From positions 45,623 through 109,622 of the forward strand of contig SZWC01007301.1 in NCBI GenBank assembly GCA_023375785.1: a stretch of 64,000 bases of DNA, in the 5' to 3' direction. The position numbers and the translations under genes were made by a program. Source of the stretch: Penium margaritaceum (taxonomy: Eukaryota > Streptophyta > Zygnematophyceae > Desmidiales > Peniaceae). The notes under the pieces were generated by a model. It did no database searches. It was not told where the DNA came from and saw nothing but the letters and a program-made list of their open reading frames with translations. Positions 11,265 to 23,384 of the stretch are shown piece by piece. How positions within the stretch are numbered: position 1 is the stretch's first letter; each line of letters starts with the position of its first letter.

Positions 11265-12082
11265 GTTGTTGATGTAGCATGTGGGCTTCCACGCTAGTAG
11301 CTTAAGTTTGCTGCGCCCTCAGTCTGCTGCTCTAGAGACTAAGCCTAGAAGCTCTGGGTTTGTTACTCAGAAATGCGCGCGCAAGTGTTTGCGCCAGAAA
11401 GCAGCTGAAAAGTGAAAGTGACTGATTAGGAATGAAGAATGAGCAACAATGGGAGACCACTCCAAGTTCTAGCTCCCCCCCAAGAAGTGTAGAACTTGCT
11501 ACTCAACTAACCAGCCGATCAGAATATTGTCCTAGACCTATTTTTTGGTAGGCAGGGTTTTCTCGGTGAGCCATGCCAGACGCCCGACAGCCCAAAACCG
11601 GGACGTTGTCCGTATTGCCTGAAAACTGGACCATACCATAATACTGATGCTGCAAACGTATTCGAATGGTCATAGTCAGCTAAAAAGTTAGTAGCAAAGA
11701 GTTATGGCTGCCCAAACCCGGGCACTGCCTATGACGGTACACGATGCCAAACAGTGCCACGTAGTAAGAGACATGGATCCTAGGCAGAGCATGATGCTGC
11801 AGACGTAATGGTACAGTCAGACACAGCGCTGGGGGTATGGAGAGAGCATCTGCAGTGGTAGTGACCGCCGGCGGCCCAACCGCCGAGGAGGCCCGCTGAT
11901 GGAGCTGAGCACGTTGTAGTAAGGAGGAGGCTTGAGCGAACTGTGAATAGGCCTCAGCGTGCGCCGGCACCAGCGGACGGCACTCCAACAACATCGAGAC
12001 TTGCAGTCAGTCATCTGCACACGGATGTACACAAGCCAGGAGGACACAACAGAGAACAATGAGAGGTGCGCAAAAATCAACT
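11265..12082 (-). repeat. 3' LTR of copia element B
   Basis: This is a reverse-orientation family-A LTR running from GTTGTTGATG to GCAAAAATCAAC. It matches 19362-20171, with about one difference in ten over the first 240 bases by eye. Relative to the 19328 copy it lacks the outermost A-rich bases, which instead lie at 2101. This suggests that the insertion of A was accompanied by a duplication or recombination of LTR sequence. Confidence 0.8.
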
Positions 12083-12182
12083 TACAGGCGTAGTGCACAT
12101 AAGCGGGCAGAGACACAGTCAAGAGCCAGACTACCCCAGGGCACGGAGAGACATAGGGAGGGACAAAGAGAGTCACTGACAG

Positions 12183-13640
12183 ACGCACGCTAACCGAACT
12201 CACAGCATTTTTGAACGATTCGTGCTTCAGTGCCTTGGTCAATAAGTCAGTCAGCTGCCGTGCTCTCTCAACCCACACAATGCTGATGCTACCGTCATGC
12301 AACAGTGAACGCACATAGTGATACTCAACGTTGATGTGCTTTGTGCATGTGTGATGTACGCCGCCATTGTCGGCGATGGCCATGGCACTCTCATCGTCAC
12401 AATGCAATGTGATGGATGCGACGGACTGACGCAACTCGGACAACAGATGACGCAACCACACACTCTCACACATGCTTGAGCCAAGGGCCACATACTCAGC
12501 CTCAACAGTGCTGCGTGCAATGCACCCGTGCTTGCCACTATGCCAAGACACAACCGTGCCGCCGATGAGAAAGATCTAGCCTGTGCTACTCTTGCCGTCT
12601 GGACTGCCGGCCCAGTCACTGTCGGTGTAGCCCATCGTGACGACAGACGGCTGGCAGCGGAATATGAGACCTCGTCGAGTAGTTGAGACGACGTAGTGCA
12701 ATACCTGGATCGTGGCCTCGAAGTAGAGGTAACGTGGATCTTGAGAAAAGTGAGCAAGGAGGTTGACGGCGAACGCAATGTCTCGGTGCGTCGTCGTCAC
12801 CAGGAACATCATTGACCCGATGACTCGTAGATATGTGGTCACGTCAACTGGCCCCCCTACAACGGTTGGGTGAGAACTCTTCAACTTCACCTAACCAGTA
12901 GGTGACATGGGTGGAGGGGCTGGTCCTCGGCAAAGCGAGTGGGCACGAGGGGCAGGTCCTCGGCAAAGCGAGTGGATAGGGTCTGCACATAGGCAGCCTG
13001 GTGGACGTGTAGATCACCGTGGGAGCGACCATGCTCGAGCTTCATGCCCAGGAACACTCGGGCAGACCCGAGATCCTTCATCTGGTAGGCGGTGTGCAGC
13101 AGGTCCTTGACACGCTGAATGGCACCCATGTCAGGCGAGGCAATGAGGAGATCGTTGACGTAGATCGGGACAGTAGCGAGGGTCTGGCCTCCCGGGCTAA
13201 CGAACAGTGCGGGGTCAGTGGTGCTGCGTTGGAAGCTGCTGCGAAGGAGCGTGCTGCTAATCTCCTTTTTCCAGAACTGAGGTGATTGCTTCACGCCGTA
13301 GAGGGCCTTCCGCAGCCGCCAGACTCTCCCAGTGCCGTTGTCGAAGCCTGGAGGCTATACCATGTAGAGCTCCTCATCCTCTAATGAACCATGGAGGAAG
13401 GCGTCCATCTGATGCAGCTCCCTCCCATGCTGGGCAACCAGGGTGAAGAGTGCCCGGCTCGTGGAGAACAGGCCAACTGGGGCAAAGATCTGGTCGTAAT
13501 CGACCCCTGGCACCTGAGCGAACCCCTTGGCTGTGAGGCAGGCCTTGTACTTGTCCAAGGAACCGTCGGGCTTCCATTTGTGCCGAAAGACCCACTTGGC
13601 ACCAATGGCCTTCCGACCTAGAGGGAGTCGACGAGGTCAG
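12183..13640 (-). mobile_element. Copia element B, RT and RNase H (fossil)
   Basis: Minus-strand translations give the RT block SARVFLGMKLEHGRSHG, the YVNDLLIASPD region, RNase H stretches (TDSDWAGSPDGK, STVEAEYVALGSSM, DDESAMAIADNGG) and the C-terminal LTDLLTKALKHE. The order along the minus strand agrees with element A. The element is broken in several places. Confidence 0.9.
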
Positions 13641-14089
13641 ACACGTGGTGCTGTCAGATTGTAGCGAGCTCATCAACGCAGGCAGCATCCTAGTGTGCGG
13701 CCTCAAGGGAGGCTCGAGCCTCGTACAGGGTGGCTGGGTCCTCCGGGCGTGCTGTGGAGCAGACTGAGAGAGCGTGTGCAGCTCGAACTCCAGGTGGAAT
13801 GCGTGCGAGTGCAGCCATGACAGCATGCTGATGCTCGTGATGAAGCATAGTGTAACCCAGTACAGAGCCAGGGTGAAGGTTTGCAAGGATAGCCAAAGTG
13901 GTCAGGCCGAGGGCCTTAGTGCGAGGGTCCCGACTCAGGACTATAGAAGTGGAAGAGACATGTGGTGCGACAAGGGGCCGAGACGCCACCGGGCCAGGTG
14001 CTGCGGTCTGCGTGTTCACTGACGGTCTAGGTCGAAGGTTGTCTCCTAAGCCACGCATGTAGCGCGGTAGGGCAAGAGATGGCACCGAT

Positions 14090-14735
14090 TCTGATGGGCC
14101 GGCCGAGGCGGACGGGGTTGCTGGCATGGAGGGACCAGTGGACGTGAATGGGGCTGCTGGTCCGGAGGGGCCAGCGGACGCCTCTGGGGCCGCCGGCCTC
14201 GAGGGGCCGGCGGGCTCGACTAGGGCAGCTGGCCTGAAGGGACCAGTGGACGCGACTGGGGCGGCTGGCCCGGAGGGACCAGTGGACGCAACTCGGGCGA
14301 CTGGCATGGAGGGACCAGTGGACACGACTAAGGCGACTGGCCTGGAGGGACCAGCGGACACGACTGGCCCGGAGGGACCAGTGGACGCGATTCGGGCGGC
14401 TGTCCCGGAGGAACCAGTGGACGCGACTGGCCCGAAGGGGCCAGTGGACGCAACTGGGGCGGCTGGCTCGGAGGGACTAGTGGACACGACTGGGGCGACT
14501 GGCCTGAAGGGACCAGTGGACGCGATTGGCATGGAGGGGCGAGCGGGCGAGACTTGGCTGCTGGCTCGGAGGTCCCAGCAAGCATAACTGGGCTGCTGGC
14601 TCGGAGGGGTCAGCGGGCCCAACAGGGACTGCTGGCTCGGAGGGGCCAGCGGGCGTAACTGGGAGTGCTGGCTCGGAGTGGCCAGCGGGCGCAACTGGGA
14701 CTGCTAGCTCAGAGGGGCGAAGTGATGTGCCTCCC
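14090..14735 (-). repeat. 36-bp tandem repeats in the integrase-RT linker (B)
   Basis: This is an array of 36-bp units in reverse orientation. It encodes 12-residue repeats such as ASTGPSGPAAPV and, toward 14570-14730, a second subtype (APAGPSEPAVPV). It occupies the same place as the array in A but differs in subtype mix and copy number, as expected of a tandem array that expands and contracts. Confidence 0.82.
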
Positions 14736-14799
14736 GGAAGTGACAGGACGGAGGACGGACTCACTACTTCTCCACGTGACGGGAGGGACACTGATGAGC

Positions 14800-15556
14800 C
14801 GGAGTGAAAGAGATCGCGTGTAAATAACTCTTCAAAGAAGAGGGCATCACGGAACTTAACGATGCAGTGTCGAGAGGGATCCTAGAAGCGCCAAGCCTTG
14901 GACAGTCGAGAGACACCGAGAAAGGTGCAAGGACGCCCGCAGGGGGCGAGCTTGCCACCCTGTTGCGGGACGGGCAGCCACACAATGGCCACGCAGTCCC
15001 AGACGCGAGTAGGGCGGAGGTTGGCTCGTGGACCGCACCAGTACTGGTACCGCGTGGACTGGTGGGGAAGGGGTCTCTGGGGAATCCTTTTCCAGACCCA
15101 CGCCATGTCGGCCATGACTTCAAAATAGAAGCCATCGGAGAGGCCAGACTCAATCCGCATGGTGTGGACGGCGTCAGCCATGGTACGGTTCCACCGCTTG
15201 GAGACGCCAATCTGGGTGGGCGTGTAGGGAGCGGACGTCTCGTGGTGGATACTACGGGAGGCAAGGAAATTTGTGGTCTTGCCCATGTACTCACCACCGC
15301 GATTGGAGTAAGAACGGCGAAGAGATCGACGACACTCGCGCTCCGAAAGGACAATCCAGTCCTGAATGGCACGGGCGACATCGCTCTTATGCCGAAGGCA
15401 GAAGACCCAGTGGTAACGAGAGTAGTCGTCCGTGAGCTTGAGGGCATAGCGACCGTACTCTCCGACAGACTCAGTGGGGAGAGGACCCATGACATCAGAA
15501 TGGACCAGGTCTAGAGGGGTATGTGGACTGGTGCATCTTGCCCTGAGAGCAATCAA
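14800..15556 (-). mobile_element. Copia element B, integrase region (fossil)
   Basis: The minus strand shows DLVHSDVMGPLPTESVGEYG, LKLTDDYSRYHWVFCLR, NRGGEYMGKTTNFLASR, RWNRTMADAVHTMRIESGLS and FYFEVMADMAWVWKR. These are the hallmarks of the copia DDE integrase, in the same order as in A. The C-terminal RVWDCVAIVWLPVPQ block follows. Confidence 0.9.
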
Positions 15557-16330
15557 TGCACTCTATGGGGCACGGGAGAGGGAAAGTCTCCGGGTCAAGG
15601 CCCTTGGCTGGCTGGGTGCGGAGCATGCTGTCTACAGCATCAGAGTGGACGTGGCAAAGCCGGTGGTGCAAGAGTTGGGTGTGCTGTGGAGAGAGTGTGT
15701 TGGTGACAAACACATGGCCTGTGGCGGCCAACGAGGAGGGGACGAAAGGAGAGGAGGACAGACAAGGTATGTGCCACAGGTTGCCACAGGCGGTGGCGTG
15801 CAAAATGACAAGACCGGATGGACGCAACGACATAGTGCCGACACCACACAAGTGCACAATGTCGATGCTCTTGAAGTCAAGGACGGTAACGGACAGAAGG
15901 CTGAGCTCAAGACGTGGGACGAAGAGGACATCGGTCAAAAAGATATCACCGGCAGGGCCACGGAAACCAACGACGTTGACACCGCGGACAGGTAACACTT
16001 GTCCGGAACCCGTCTGGACCCTGGAGACATTGCCAACAGGACCAAGCATACTAGAGACCTCACGAGAGGTTGTCATGTGATGCGTGGCTACGGAGTCGAT
16101 GATCCAGGTCTCGACATGGTCCTGGACCGGTGTTGCCAGATCATTGATAGTCACATGGCAGTTAGCGAGAGATGTTGACGCGGTGGAAGGGGGTCGCGAA
16201 TCGAGACTGCCAATCATCAAGCCACGCGACGTCGTCACAAAAGGGGCAGAGGAGATCACACGGAATGGCAAGACAGAAGAGGAAGTAGGACACGACCGCA
16301 GCTCAAGCTCAGTCATGCAGGGCAATGGGG
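15557..16330 (-). mobile_element. Copia element B, protease and GAG-pre-integrase region (fossil)
   Basis: A long minus-strand frame contains the aspartic protease block WIIDSVATHHMT, the LPVRGVNVVGFRG strand and DVLFVPRLELSLLSV. The pre-integrase zinc region follows with HTQLLHHRLCHVHSDAVDSML and CIDCSQGKMHQSTYP. This is one of the better preserved stretches of B. Confidence 0.88.
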
Positions 16331-16559
16331 ATGAGCATGAGGTGACGCAACTCGCACTTCCCTAGGGGTGGAGGGCGAGGCAAGCCGAGCTGAAGTGCAA
16401 TGAACTACTCTAGCTGACGCTCGTGCGTGGACGGCCCGATAGTGTAGACTGAGTATGGAGTGATGGCACCAGAGTCCAGATAGAAGGAGGATTGTCCCGG
16501 TGAAGGGAACAAAGGTGCCGACGGTTGCGGATGATACTGCTGAGGGACTAGCATCTACG

Positions 16560-17700
16560 GGACCAGTGTCGCGGTCGGAGGAGTGGAGCCGCTGGACGGG
16601 GTCTATGAGTCAGGGATACCAACAGCTACGGGAGAAGAGGTGAGGCGACGTTCACGCTGGCGACGCATAGTGGCAATGATGCACGCCTCATCTGTCGGTA
16701 GTGGGCACGTGTACCACCCGTGCCCTGGCTGGCTAGAGTTGTGGTAGACCGAGCCACTACTGGACCTAGTCGTCTGCTGCCGCTGCTTCTGCTGCTGCTG
16801 ACCCTTGTCCTTCTTCCTCCAGTGCTTCTTCTTCCCCGGTGAGGAGGAGCTGGTGGAGGAAGAAGCAACTACGGGAGAAGCGACTGCCACGGACGCAAGG
16901 GCAGGGGAGGCATGGGCCTTTGTGAGCTGGAGACGGGACTCTAGGTCAGCTTCCTCAATCCTGAGGAAGAGCTCGTATGCCCAGGGCATGAGGGTGCCCT
17001 GGGCCGCCATGGTGGAGAGGACGTCTTGGGAGTAGTGGATGAAGACGTCTGCGTATGCGCTGGTGGCACCGCGCTTGATGGTGAGGAGCGCGGCCAGAGG
17101 GGGTGGAGTAGAGGTGCCTAGGCGGCGGAGGATGTCCTCAGCACGCTGCTAGTACATAGTGACTATCTCTGTCTCCCCCATGTACAGCGAGTTGAACTCC
17201 CGTAGTAGACGGCTAGTCTCAATGTCGTTGGATAGGCGATGGGGACGAGTGATGATGTGCCACGCGGCTGCAAGGTCTGGGTTGCCGCCAGTGGTAAAGT
17301 AACTGAGAAAGGGCTCTTGGGCCAGGCGGGAAGCCGGAGGAGCGACGGGGACGAGGGCGCGTACAGCGCGACCGGCGTCATACAGCTGGTCGGCCTGGGT
17401 GGAGTCGTACGGGAGGGTGTAGTATGCCCACAGACCCTCACCCTGTACCCAGATGCGGAAGTTGAGCTCCCAGCTCCGGAACTGCTTGCCGGCCTAAAGC
17501 GGCGGGGGCGATTTCTCCAAGTCCTTTTGCCTGCGGCCGGTGCCCAAAGTGGGGCCAAGGACGGTGGTCAATGTCTGCCGCTGGCACTCAGTCTACTGCT
17601 GCACCAGGTAATGCGTGGCAGCGGAAACAACGGGGCCAGTGTGCCCAGGAGGAATGAATGGCGGAGGGGCACTGGTGATAGTCTGTGAGGCCAATGGCTG
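16560..17700 (-). mobile_element. Copia element B, Gag region (fossil)
   Basis: The minus strand carries MAAQGTLMPWAYELFLRIEEA, the Lys-rich GKKKHWRKKDKGQQQQ stretch and the GHGWYTCPLP end of the zinc-knuckle region. Upstream it has the Gag core homologous to the LPYDATLADQLCNAGRAVRALVPVA part of A. It is broken. Confidence 0.85.
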
Positions 17701-17759
17701 CAGTGGTGCAAGGTGCTGCGTCAGGGTGGCGAGCTATTGCTGAATGATATTCAGGGGGT

Positions 17760-19110
17760 GAGAGGTGCCGGCGACGGCGCCTGTTGGCTACTGCTACTAC
17801 TATTGTTGCTGTGGCTGCCGCTGCTATTGTTGCTGCTGCTGCTGCTGCTGCTACTGTTGCTGCTATTGCACCGGCAGATGCTGTTGTTCATGGTCCTATT
17901 GCTGCTGTTGTTGTTGTTGCTGCTGCTGCTACTATAGCTGTTGCAGCTCCTGCAAGAAAAGGGGGGTGTGTCCCCCCTGGGGGTCCCCCCAACGGAGTAG
18001 GATTCCTCCCCACTGGGGCTGTTAGCCATGGCTTTGGTGCCCCCTTCTCCTTTTTTTTGTGTTTGTTGATGATGTCAGCAGTGACGTCAGAGGCTGGATG
18101 CTGACATCAGTCTCGATTGTGGTTAGGGTCGGTGCTGTTGTTGCTATTGCTTCTGCTGCTGTTCCAACTGTTGTAGCTGCTATCGCAACTGCTGCTCCTG
18201 CTATTGCTGTAGCTACTACAGATGCTCTGGCAACAATAACTGTTGCTGCTGCTGATGTTGTAGTTGCTACTATGGCTGCTGCTGCTACTGCGGGTGCTGT
18301 GGCAGCAGCAACTGCTTCTGCTGCTGCTGCTGTTGTTGCGGCTGTTGTGGTAGCAGCAACTGTTGCTGCTATTGCGGCTGTTACAGCTGCTGCTGCTACA
18401 ACTACTGCTGCTGTTGCTGGTGGTGCGTGCTGCTGCGGGTGGTGTGGCTGTTGTAGTAGCTATGGCAACTGCTGCTTGGGTGGGGGATATTTTTTGTGTT
18501 ACCCTTTTTTTGTTGTTTTTTTTCTTTCTTCTCGTCTGGCCCAGCAACCCTTGCTGCTTGCTATGGACAGCGGGCTGCAAGCAGCGAGCTCGTTGCTTGC
18601 TGCTCACTACCAATAGCTCCCTACTCGCAGCAAGCAGCGGGCTCGCTACTTGCAGCCCACTGCTCGCAATGAGCTGTGGACTACGAGGAGCAGCAACTAC
18701 TGCTGGTTGATGCAGCCTGTTGCTCACTAGTGCCGCTTCTTGTTGTTGCTTGCTGTTACAGCTGCTACAACTTGCTGCTACTGCTGCTCACTACTGCTGC
18801 TACTGCTCGCTGCCACTGCTGCTACTGTTGCAAGCTGCTGCTGCTGGCCGCTGCTGCTGCTTGCTGCTATGGGTTGTTGCTGCTATGAGCCGTTGCAAGC
18901 AGCTGCTGCTGTCGGCTACTGCTGCTGTTGTGAGTTACTGTAAGCTGCTGCTGCTGACGGCTGCTGTTGCGAGCTGCTGCTACTACTGGCTCCTAGTGTT
19001 GCATGCAGCTGCTGCTGGCTGCTGTTGCCACTGCTTGCTATAGTTGCCTGCCGCTGTTACTGCCGCAAGCTGCTATTGCTGCTTGCATGTGCCACTCACT
19101 GTAGCTTGGT
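17760..19110 (-). repeat. Triplet-rich leader of B
   Basis: On the plus strand this reads as GCTGCTGTTGCTA-type triplets; on the element's own strand it is CAG/AGC. Purine/T-rich interruptions lie near 18480-18530, and an A/T- and C-rich stretch lies at 17950-18060. It matches the leader of A in type and position. Open frames here (poly-Ala, Cys, Leu) are repeat by-products. Confidence 0.82.
18065..18112. promoter_or_regulatory. TGACGTCA-type motif cluster in the leader (B)
   Basis: TGACGTCA lies at 18082-18089, with TGATGTCA at 18069 and TGACATCA at 18102 on either side. The cluster matches the one at 4380-4435 in A. It is a possible bZIP-binding cluster; the function is inferred. Confidence 0.45.
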
Positions 19111-19190
19111 GACGTTGCCACGTGCGTCGTTGCCTGCATGTGCCGGACGCGGTCTGCTGCTCACCTCCTCGCGTCACGCGTGGGGGTCAG

Positions 19191-19265
19191 TGCTGCCGGA
19201 AAAAATCCGGCATCATTTCCCCTAGCTCAGTGGCTGTGGGAAAAAAATCTGACGCCGCCACCAGG
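19191..19265 (-). repeat. Leader hairpin next to the primer site (B)
   Basis: TGCTGCCGGA, five A, then TCCGGCATCA gives a stem-loop with one mismatch at 19191-19215. GCATCATTTCCCC and GTGGGAAAAAAATCTGACGCCG follow, which correspond to the second half of the repeated leader block in A. Confidence 0.6.
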
Positions 19266-19310
19266 CGTTGTCAAGCACCTGTACGCCCGTCTTCTGCTAC
19301 TGTTGCTATG

Positions 19311-19327
19311 CTCTGGCTCTAATACCA
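19311..19327 (-). other. Primer binding site of B
   Basis: The reverse complement reads TGGTATTAGAGCCAGAG, directly after the LTR's inner end. It matches the tRNA-iMet-type site of A with one variant base. Confidence 0.8.
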
Positions 19328-20171
19328 AAAAAGAAAGCTAGGCAACAGGTTGGGGTAACAGTGTTGTTGATGCAGCGTGCGGGCTTCCACGCTAGTTGCT
19401 TAAGTCCGCTGCCCCCTCAGTCTGCTGCTCCAGAGTCTAAGTCTGGAAGCTCTGGGTTTGTTACTCAGAAATGCGCGCGCCAGTGTTAGCGCCAGAAAGC
19501 AGCTGAAAACTGAAAGTGACTAATTAGGAATGAAGAATGAGCAACAATTGGAGACCCCTCCAAGTTCTAGCTCCCCCCACTAGTATAGAACTTGTTACTC
19601 AGCTAACCAGCCAATCAGAAAATAGTCCTAGACCTATTTTATGGCAAGCATGGTTTTCTCGGTGAGCCCTACCAGACGCCCGACAGCCCAAAACCCGGGA
19701 GTCGTCCGTATTGCCTGAAAACTGGAGCATACCATAACACTAACGTTGCAAACGCAGTCATGCGGTCAGAATGAGCCAGAAAAATAGCAGCAAAGAGTTA
19801 TGGCTGCCCGAACCCGGGCAGTGCCTACGAAGGTCCATGATGCCAAACAGGGCCACGCAGCAAGGGACATGGACCCTAGGCAGAGCATGATGCTACAGAC
19901 GCAATGGCACAGTCAGAACCAGCGCTGGGGGCATGCAGACAGCAATTGCGGTGGCAGTGACCGCCGGCGGCTCGACCGTCGGGGAGGCCTGCCAATGGAG
20001 GTGAGTACATCGCCGCAGGGAGGAGGCTCCAGCAAACTACGAGTAGACCTCGGCGTGCGTCGGCTCCACCGGACGACACTCCAGCAGCGTCGAGTTTTGC
20101 CGTCAGCACGCCGATGTATACAAGCCAGGAGGACACAACAGAGCACAATGAGAGGTGTGCAAAAACCAACA
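19328..20171 (-). repeat. 5' LTR of copia element B
   Basis: This is a full-length reverse-orientation family-A LTR, from AAAAAGAAAGC to GCAAAAACCAACA. On its own strand it starts TGTTGG, like the LTRs of A. The base after 20171 begins CCGAT, which matches CCAAT at 2096-2100 in four of five positions. These are consistent with a 5-bp target duplication around B. Confidence 0.87.
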
Positions 20172-20415
20172 CCGATGACTCGCAGATATGTGGTCACGCC
20201 AACTGGCTCCCCCACAACGGCTGGGTCAGGACTCTTCAGCTTCACCTTGCCATGAGGTGACATGGGTGAAGATGCGCTTGGCACGAGGGGTAGATCCTTG
20301 ACAAAGTGAGTGGAAAAGGTCTGCACATAGGCAGCTTGGTGGACGTGTAAGATGCCCTGGGAGTGATCATTCTCGAGCTCCATGCCCAGGAAGACTCGGG
20401 CAGACCCGAGATCCA
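20172..20415 (-). mobile_element. Displaced RT fragment of copia element Z (fossil)
   Basis: The segment is homologous to 12815-13075 of B, the RT/RNase H junction. It begins at exactly the homologous point where the Z fragment ends at 2100. It stops abruptly at GACCCGAGATCC (20415), where sequence of the gypsy element starts. Confidence 0.8.
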
Positions 20416-21074
20416 GCGCTCAAGAGGGTGAAGGAGGGAACCTCCCAAGTTACCTCGGTCCACCTCTTACGAGGTGAAGGAGGAAAGGATTTAAGAACGT
20501 TACCAACCTCCCAAAAAGGTTTTGAATTGAGGCACACCTAAACTACCAATGTGTCCTTCACCCATTTAAAAAAGAAATCAATCACAAAGGAAGGAGGTTG
20601 GGAAGAGGGTGAACCGTAGCGAGGCCTTGCGAAAGCAATGATGGGCCTCGGGACCGGAATTTCTGTGGTTATGGGGCGTTCTCCAAGCGTCAGCCCACGC
20701 CGCTTGAATGAGCAAACACCCATGGTGTCCAAGGAGTGTGGTGGGACATTGGCATTGACCAGCCACCCCACCAAGCCATGCCAAGAGCCAGTGGTGAAAG
20801 GGGGAAGGTATCGACCGGCATCGCCAAGAGACAAGATGCCAAAGGCTCCTGACAAGGAGCAACAGAAGAAATGTACCCACGCGGTCACTCACAAAGCGAT
20901 GGGCAACCTCCCAAGTTGATCGTTAAGCTCAAATTTGGCCACGATGCTCAACGGACTCTAGCGAAAGAAGGCTCTAAGGCTGCTGAAGAGGGTGCAACCA
21001 ATGTCGCCAACTCCAGGGAGGTCATCGACGGTGGCTAGTATGGGGACAAGTCCCTGGACGAGCCAGCAGATCAG

Positions 21075-22563
21075 GTGGTCATCAAGGCCGAGCAAGACAT
21101 GGATGAAGAGGCTGAGGCCCACGATGCCGCTAGCAAAGGTAGTGAGGCCGAAAAGTCCGCATCGATGGAAACGACTGAGGAGGCAGATGTGGAGCGAGTG
21201 TCTCAACGTGCTGATGGAGACAGTCATGCTGTTCCCCATGTTGAGGGTGAGGGAGGCCACTGGACAAATCCTCCAAACGTCGTGATGGCAGAACGTGCAC
21301 TTGGCAATGCTGCGCGCCGCCTCAACATTGAAGGCCAACTCGACAAGCTTCGCACATGCCTCTTAGAAGAAGACATGGATCTTGCCATGACCATCATGGG
21401 TGCTCTGGCGTACGATACTGACATGGTATGCGCCTGCCTTCGTGAACGGGTGTTCACAACGCAACGATTCAACGAGAGGCTGTATGAAGAAAACACCAAG
21501 ATGGTCCGCGTATTGGCAGCTGCTGAGCACAAGGCAAAGGTGGTGGAGCAGGCTCTTGAGACCCTTTGCGCAAAGGAAATGACGAACCAGCGGGTGGTGC
21601 AAAACGCGGCCGTGGGAGCGGCTTGCCATGCAGCCAAAGATGAGGTGGAGTAGATCTTTGAGCGTCGTGAGCGTGCAAACATCGAGAATATATGCAGAGC
21701 TGATCAAAACGTGCTTCACGCCCTGGTCAGTGGACCTGCCCTATGGGCACAAGCTGATGCACCACAGATGAGGGTCGCAGCTGTAGCACCTCGAGCCCAA
21801 AGGATGGGTGCAACCAGTGGCCTCTTGGTACTACACGGATCGCTACGGTGGGACGGGAGACGTTAACAGGTTCCTCAAAATTCTCGAGCGCTACGTACGC
21901 CTTGCCCAGGTGCACAAGGAGGAGTGGGGTGCTCAAGGGATGCTCTCCTTCAAGCCTCAACCCTTTGAGAAGCTGACAGAGCTTTGCGAGGAGAAGCAGC
22001 TACAAACCGACCCAAGTTGGGAGGAGTACTACGCACTCATGCGCGAGCTCTTCTCCAAACCCGCTGACTCTCATAAGGCAAAGAAAGAGTTGGAAAATTA
22101 CATGCAAGGAGGCATGTCTTTGGAGAAGTATACTCATACTTTTCTCAATACAGCAAAGAAGGTGGACGAGCGTCACCTGACTGAACAAGCAAAGATCGAC
22201 CTTTTTCTAACTGGTTTGGCCAGCCCGCAGCTTTGGATTTTCTGCCTCCAAGATGACGGGAAGGAGTGGGAGAGTTTGCGCGCTCTTGTGACACGCATTT
22301 GCAAGGTCTACAAGATGAATTCTGGCCTTTGGGATTGCAATGCATGCGAGAGTCGGACTTCATGGGAGACACCAGCTCCAACAGGCGGTGCCGCAAAGCG
22401 CTCTGCAGACGCCGCATTGGAATGGTCAAAGAAGTTCCGCCGTCATGATGGAGAGAAAACAACCCGCATCACTATTATCTGTAGGATTTGCAACAAGGCT
22501 GGACACATTGCACACGACTGTCGTCATCGTGAACAGCAGCAACAGCAACAGCAGGGACAGTAG
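21075..22563 (+). mobile_element. Gypsy Gag region (fossil)
   Basis: The first part (to about 21650) is acidic, then helical and heptad-like (LDKLRTCLLEEDMDLAMTI, EHKAKVVEQALETL), as in a Gag N terminus with a coiled coil. The second part holds the retrotransposon Gag core (DVNRFLKILERYVRLAQ, WEEYYALMRELFS, AKIDLFLTGL). It ends in a CCHC zinc knuckle near 22480-22525 (CRICNKAGHIAHDC) followed by poly-Gln. Confidence 0.85.
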
Positions 22564-23384
22564 CATGACGAGCAGCACCATGGGCCTGGTTGGCACCATG
22601 GCGGTGGCTAGCATCGCCCGAATGGAGGAGGTCAGAATCACTTCCATGGTGGTGGCCAACAGCAAGGTGGACAGCACGAGGGCCATGGCAATGCCCCAGC
22701 AGGCCAGGGGCACCCTCAGGGGGGCCAATGCCAGGGCCAGGCCTTTGTAGCTATGCAACGTCCTAGTGCACACGGTGACCAGCAGGGACACGGACGTCCT
22801 CGTGAGGAGGATCAGGATTTGGAGGGAGGAGCGGCCGGACGCGCTCGTCGCCCCCAGCATGGCCATGAGCACGATTTTCAGGATCCCCATTAGCCACGAG
22901 TGGACGGCTATCTGGGGTTGCCATGAGTCATGAAGAGGACGAGGGTAGAAAATTCATGTTTTGTAATGATGATCTAAAAAGCTTTGAGTTTCTTTCAGCA
23001 TAATGTTTCTCGACAATCTATGCACCATTCATGAATCATGATTCCCTCTTCCATGATCGCTCATATCCACTTGTGTATGCAACCAAGAAGAATGTGGAAA
23101 ACCGTACATGTTGGTTCTCGCTACAAAGGAAACATGGCTCTCCATTTTGGAAGTTGCACATGAGGCTCACACAAGAAATTCTCTTACATCAATCACAGTG
23201 GCTGTACCTGTCATTCTAGCGATGAACATGTATGCCTTCAAAGGATGGAGGCTTTTGGCCTCACTCACAAAAGGACACCACATGTGGGAACAAATGGATG
23301 GTATGATGGAGCTACAAAGAAGCACTCATGCCTATCGCATTTACCACTTGGAGGGCAAGCCCCCATTGAGTATTCTCCTATGCA

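Noticed and set aside
18059-18616. Ala/Val-rich 185-residue open frame
   Set aside because: Same cause: triplet repeat leader of element B.
20638-20919. Possible host gene exon before the gypsy Gag
   Set aside because: No recognisable domain or splice support, and it lies inside the gypsy-associated stretch, so it is treated as part of that element's flank.
22426-22890. Leu-rich, membrane-like minus-strand frame
   Set aside because: It is antisense to the gypsy Gag tail and zinc knuckle region. Its hydrophobicity comes from the complement of Gln-rich codons.
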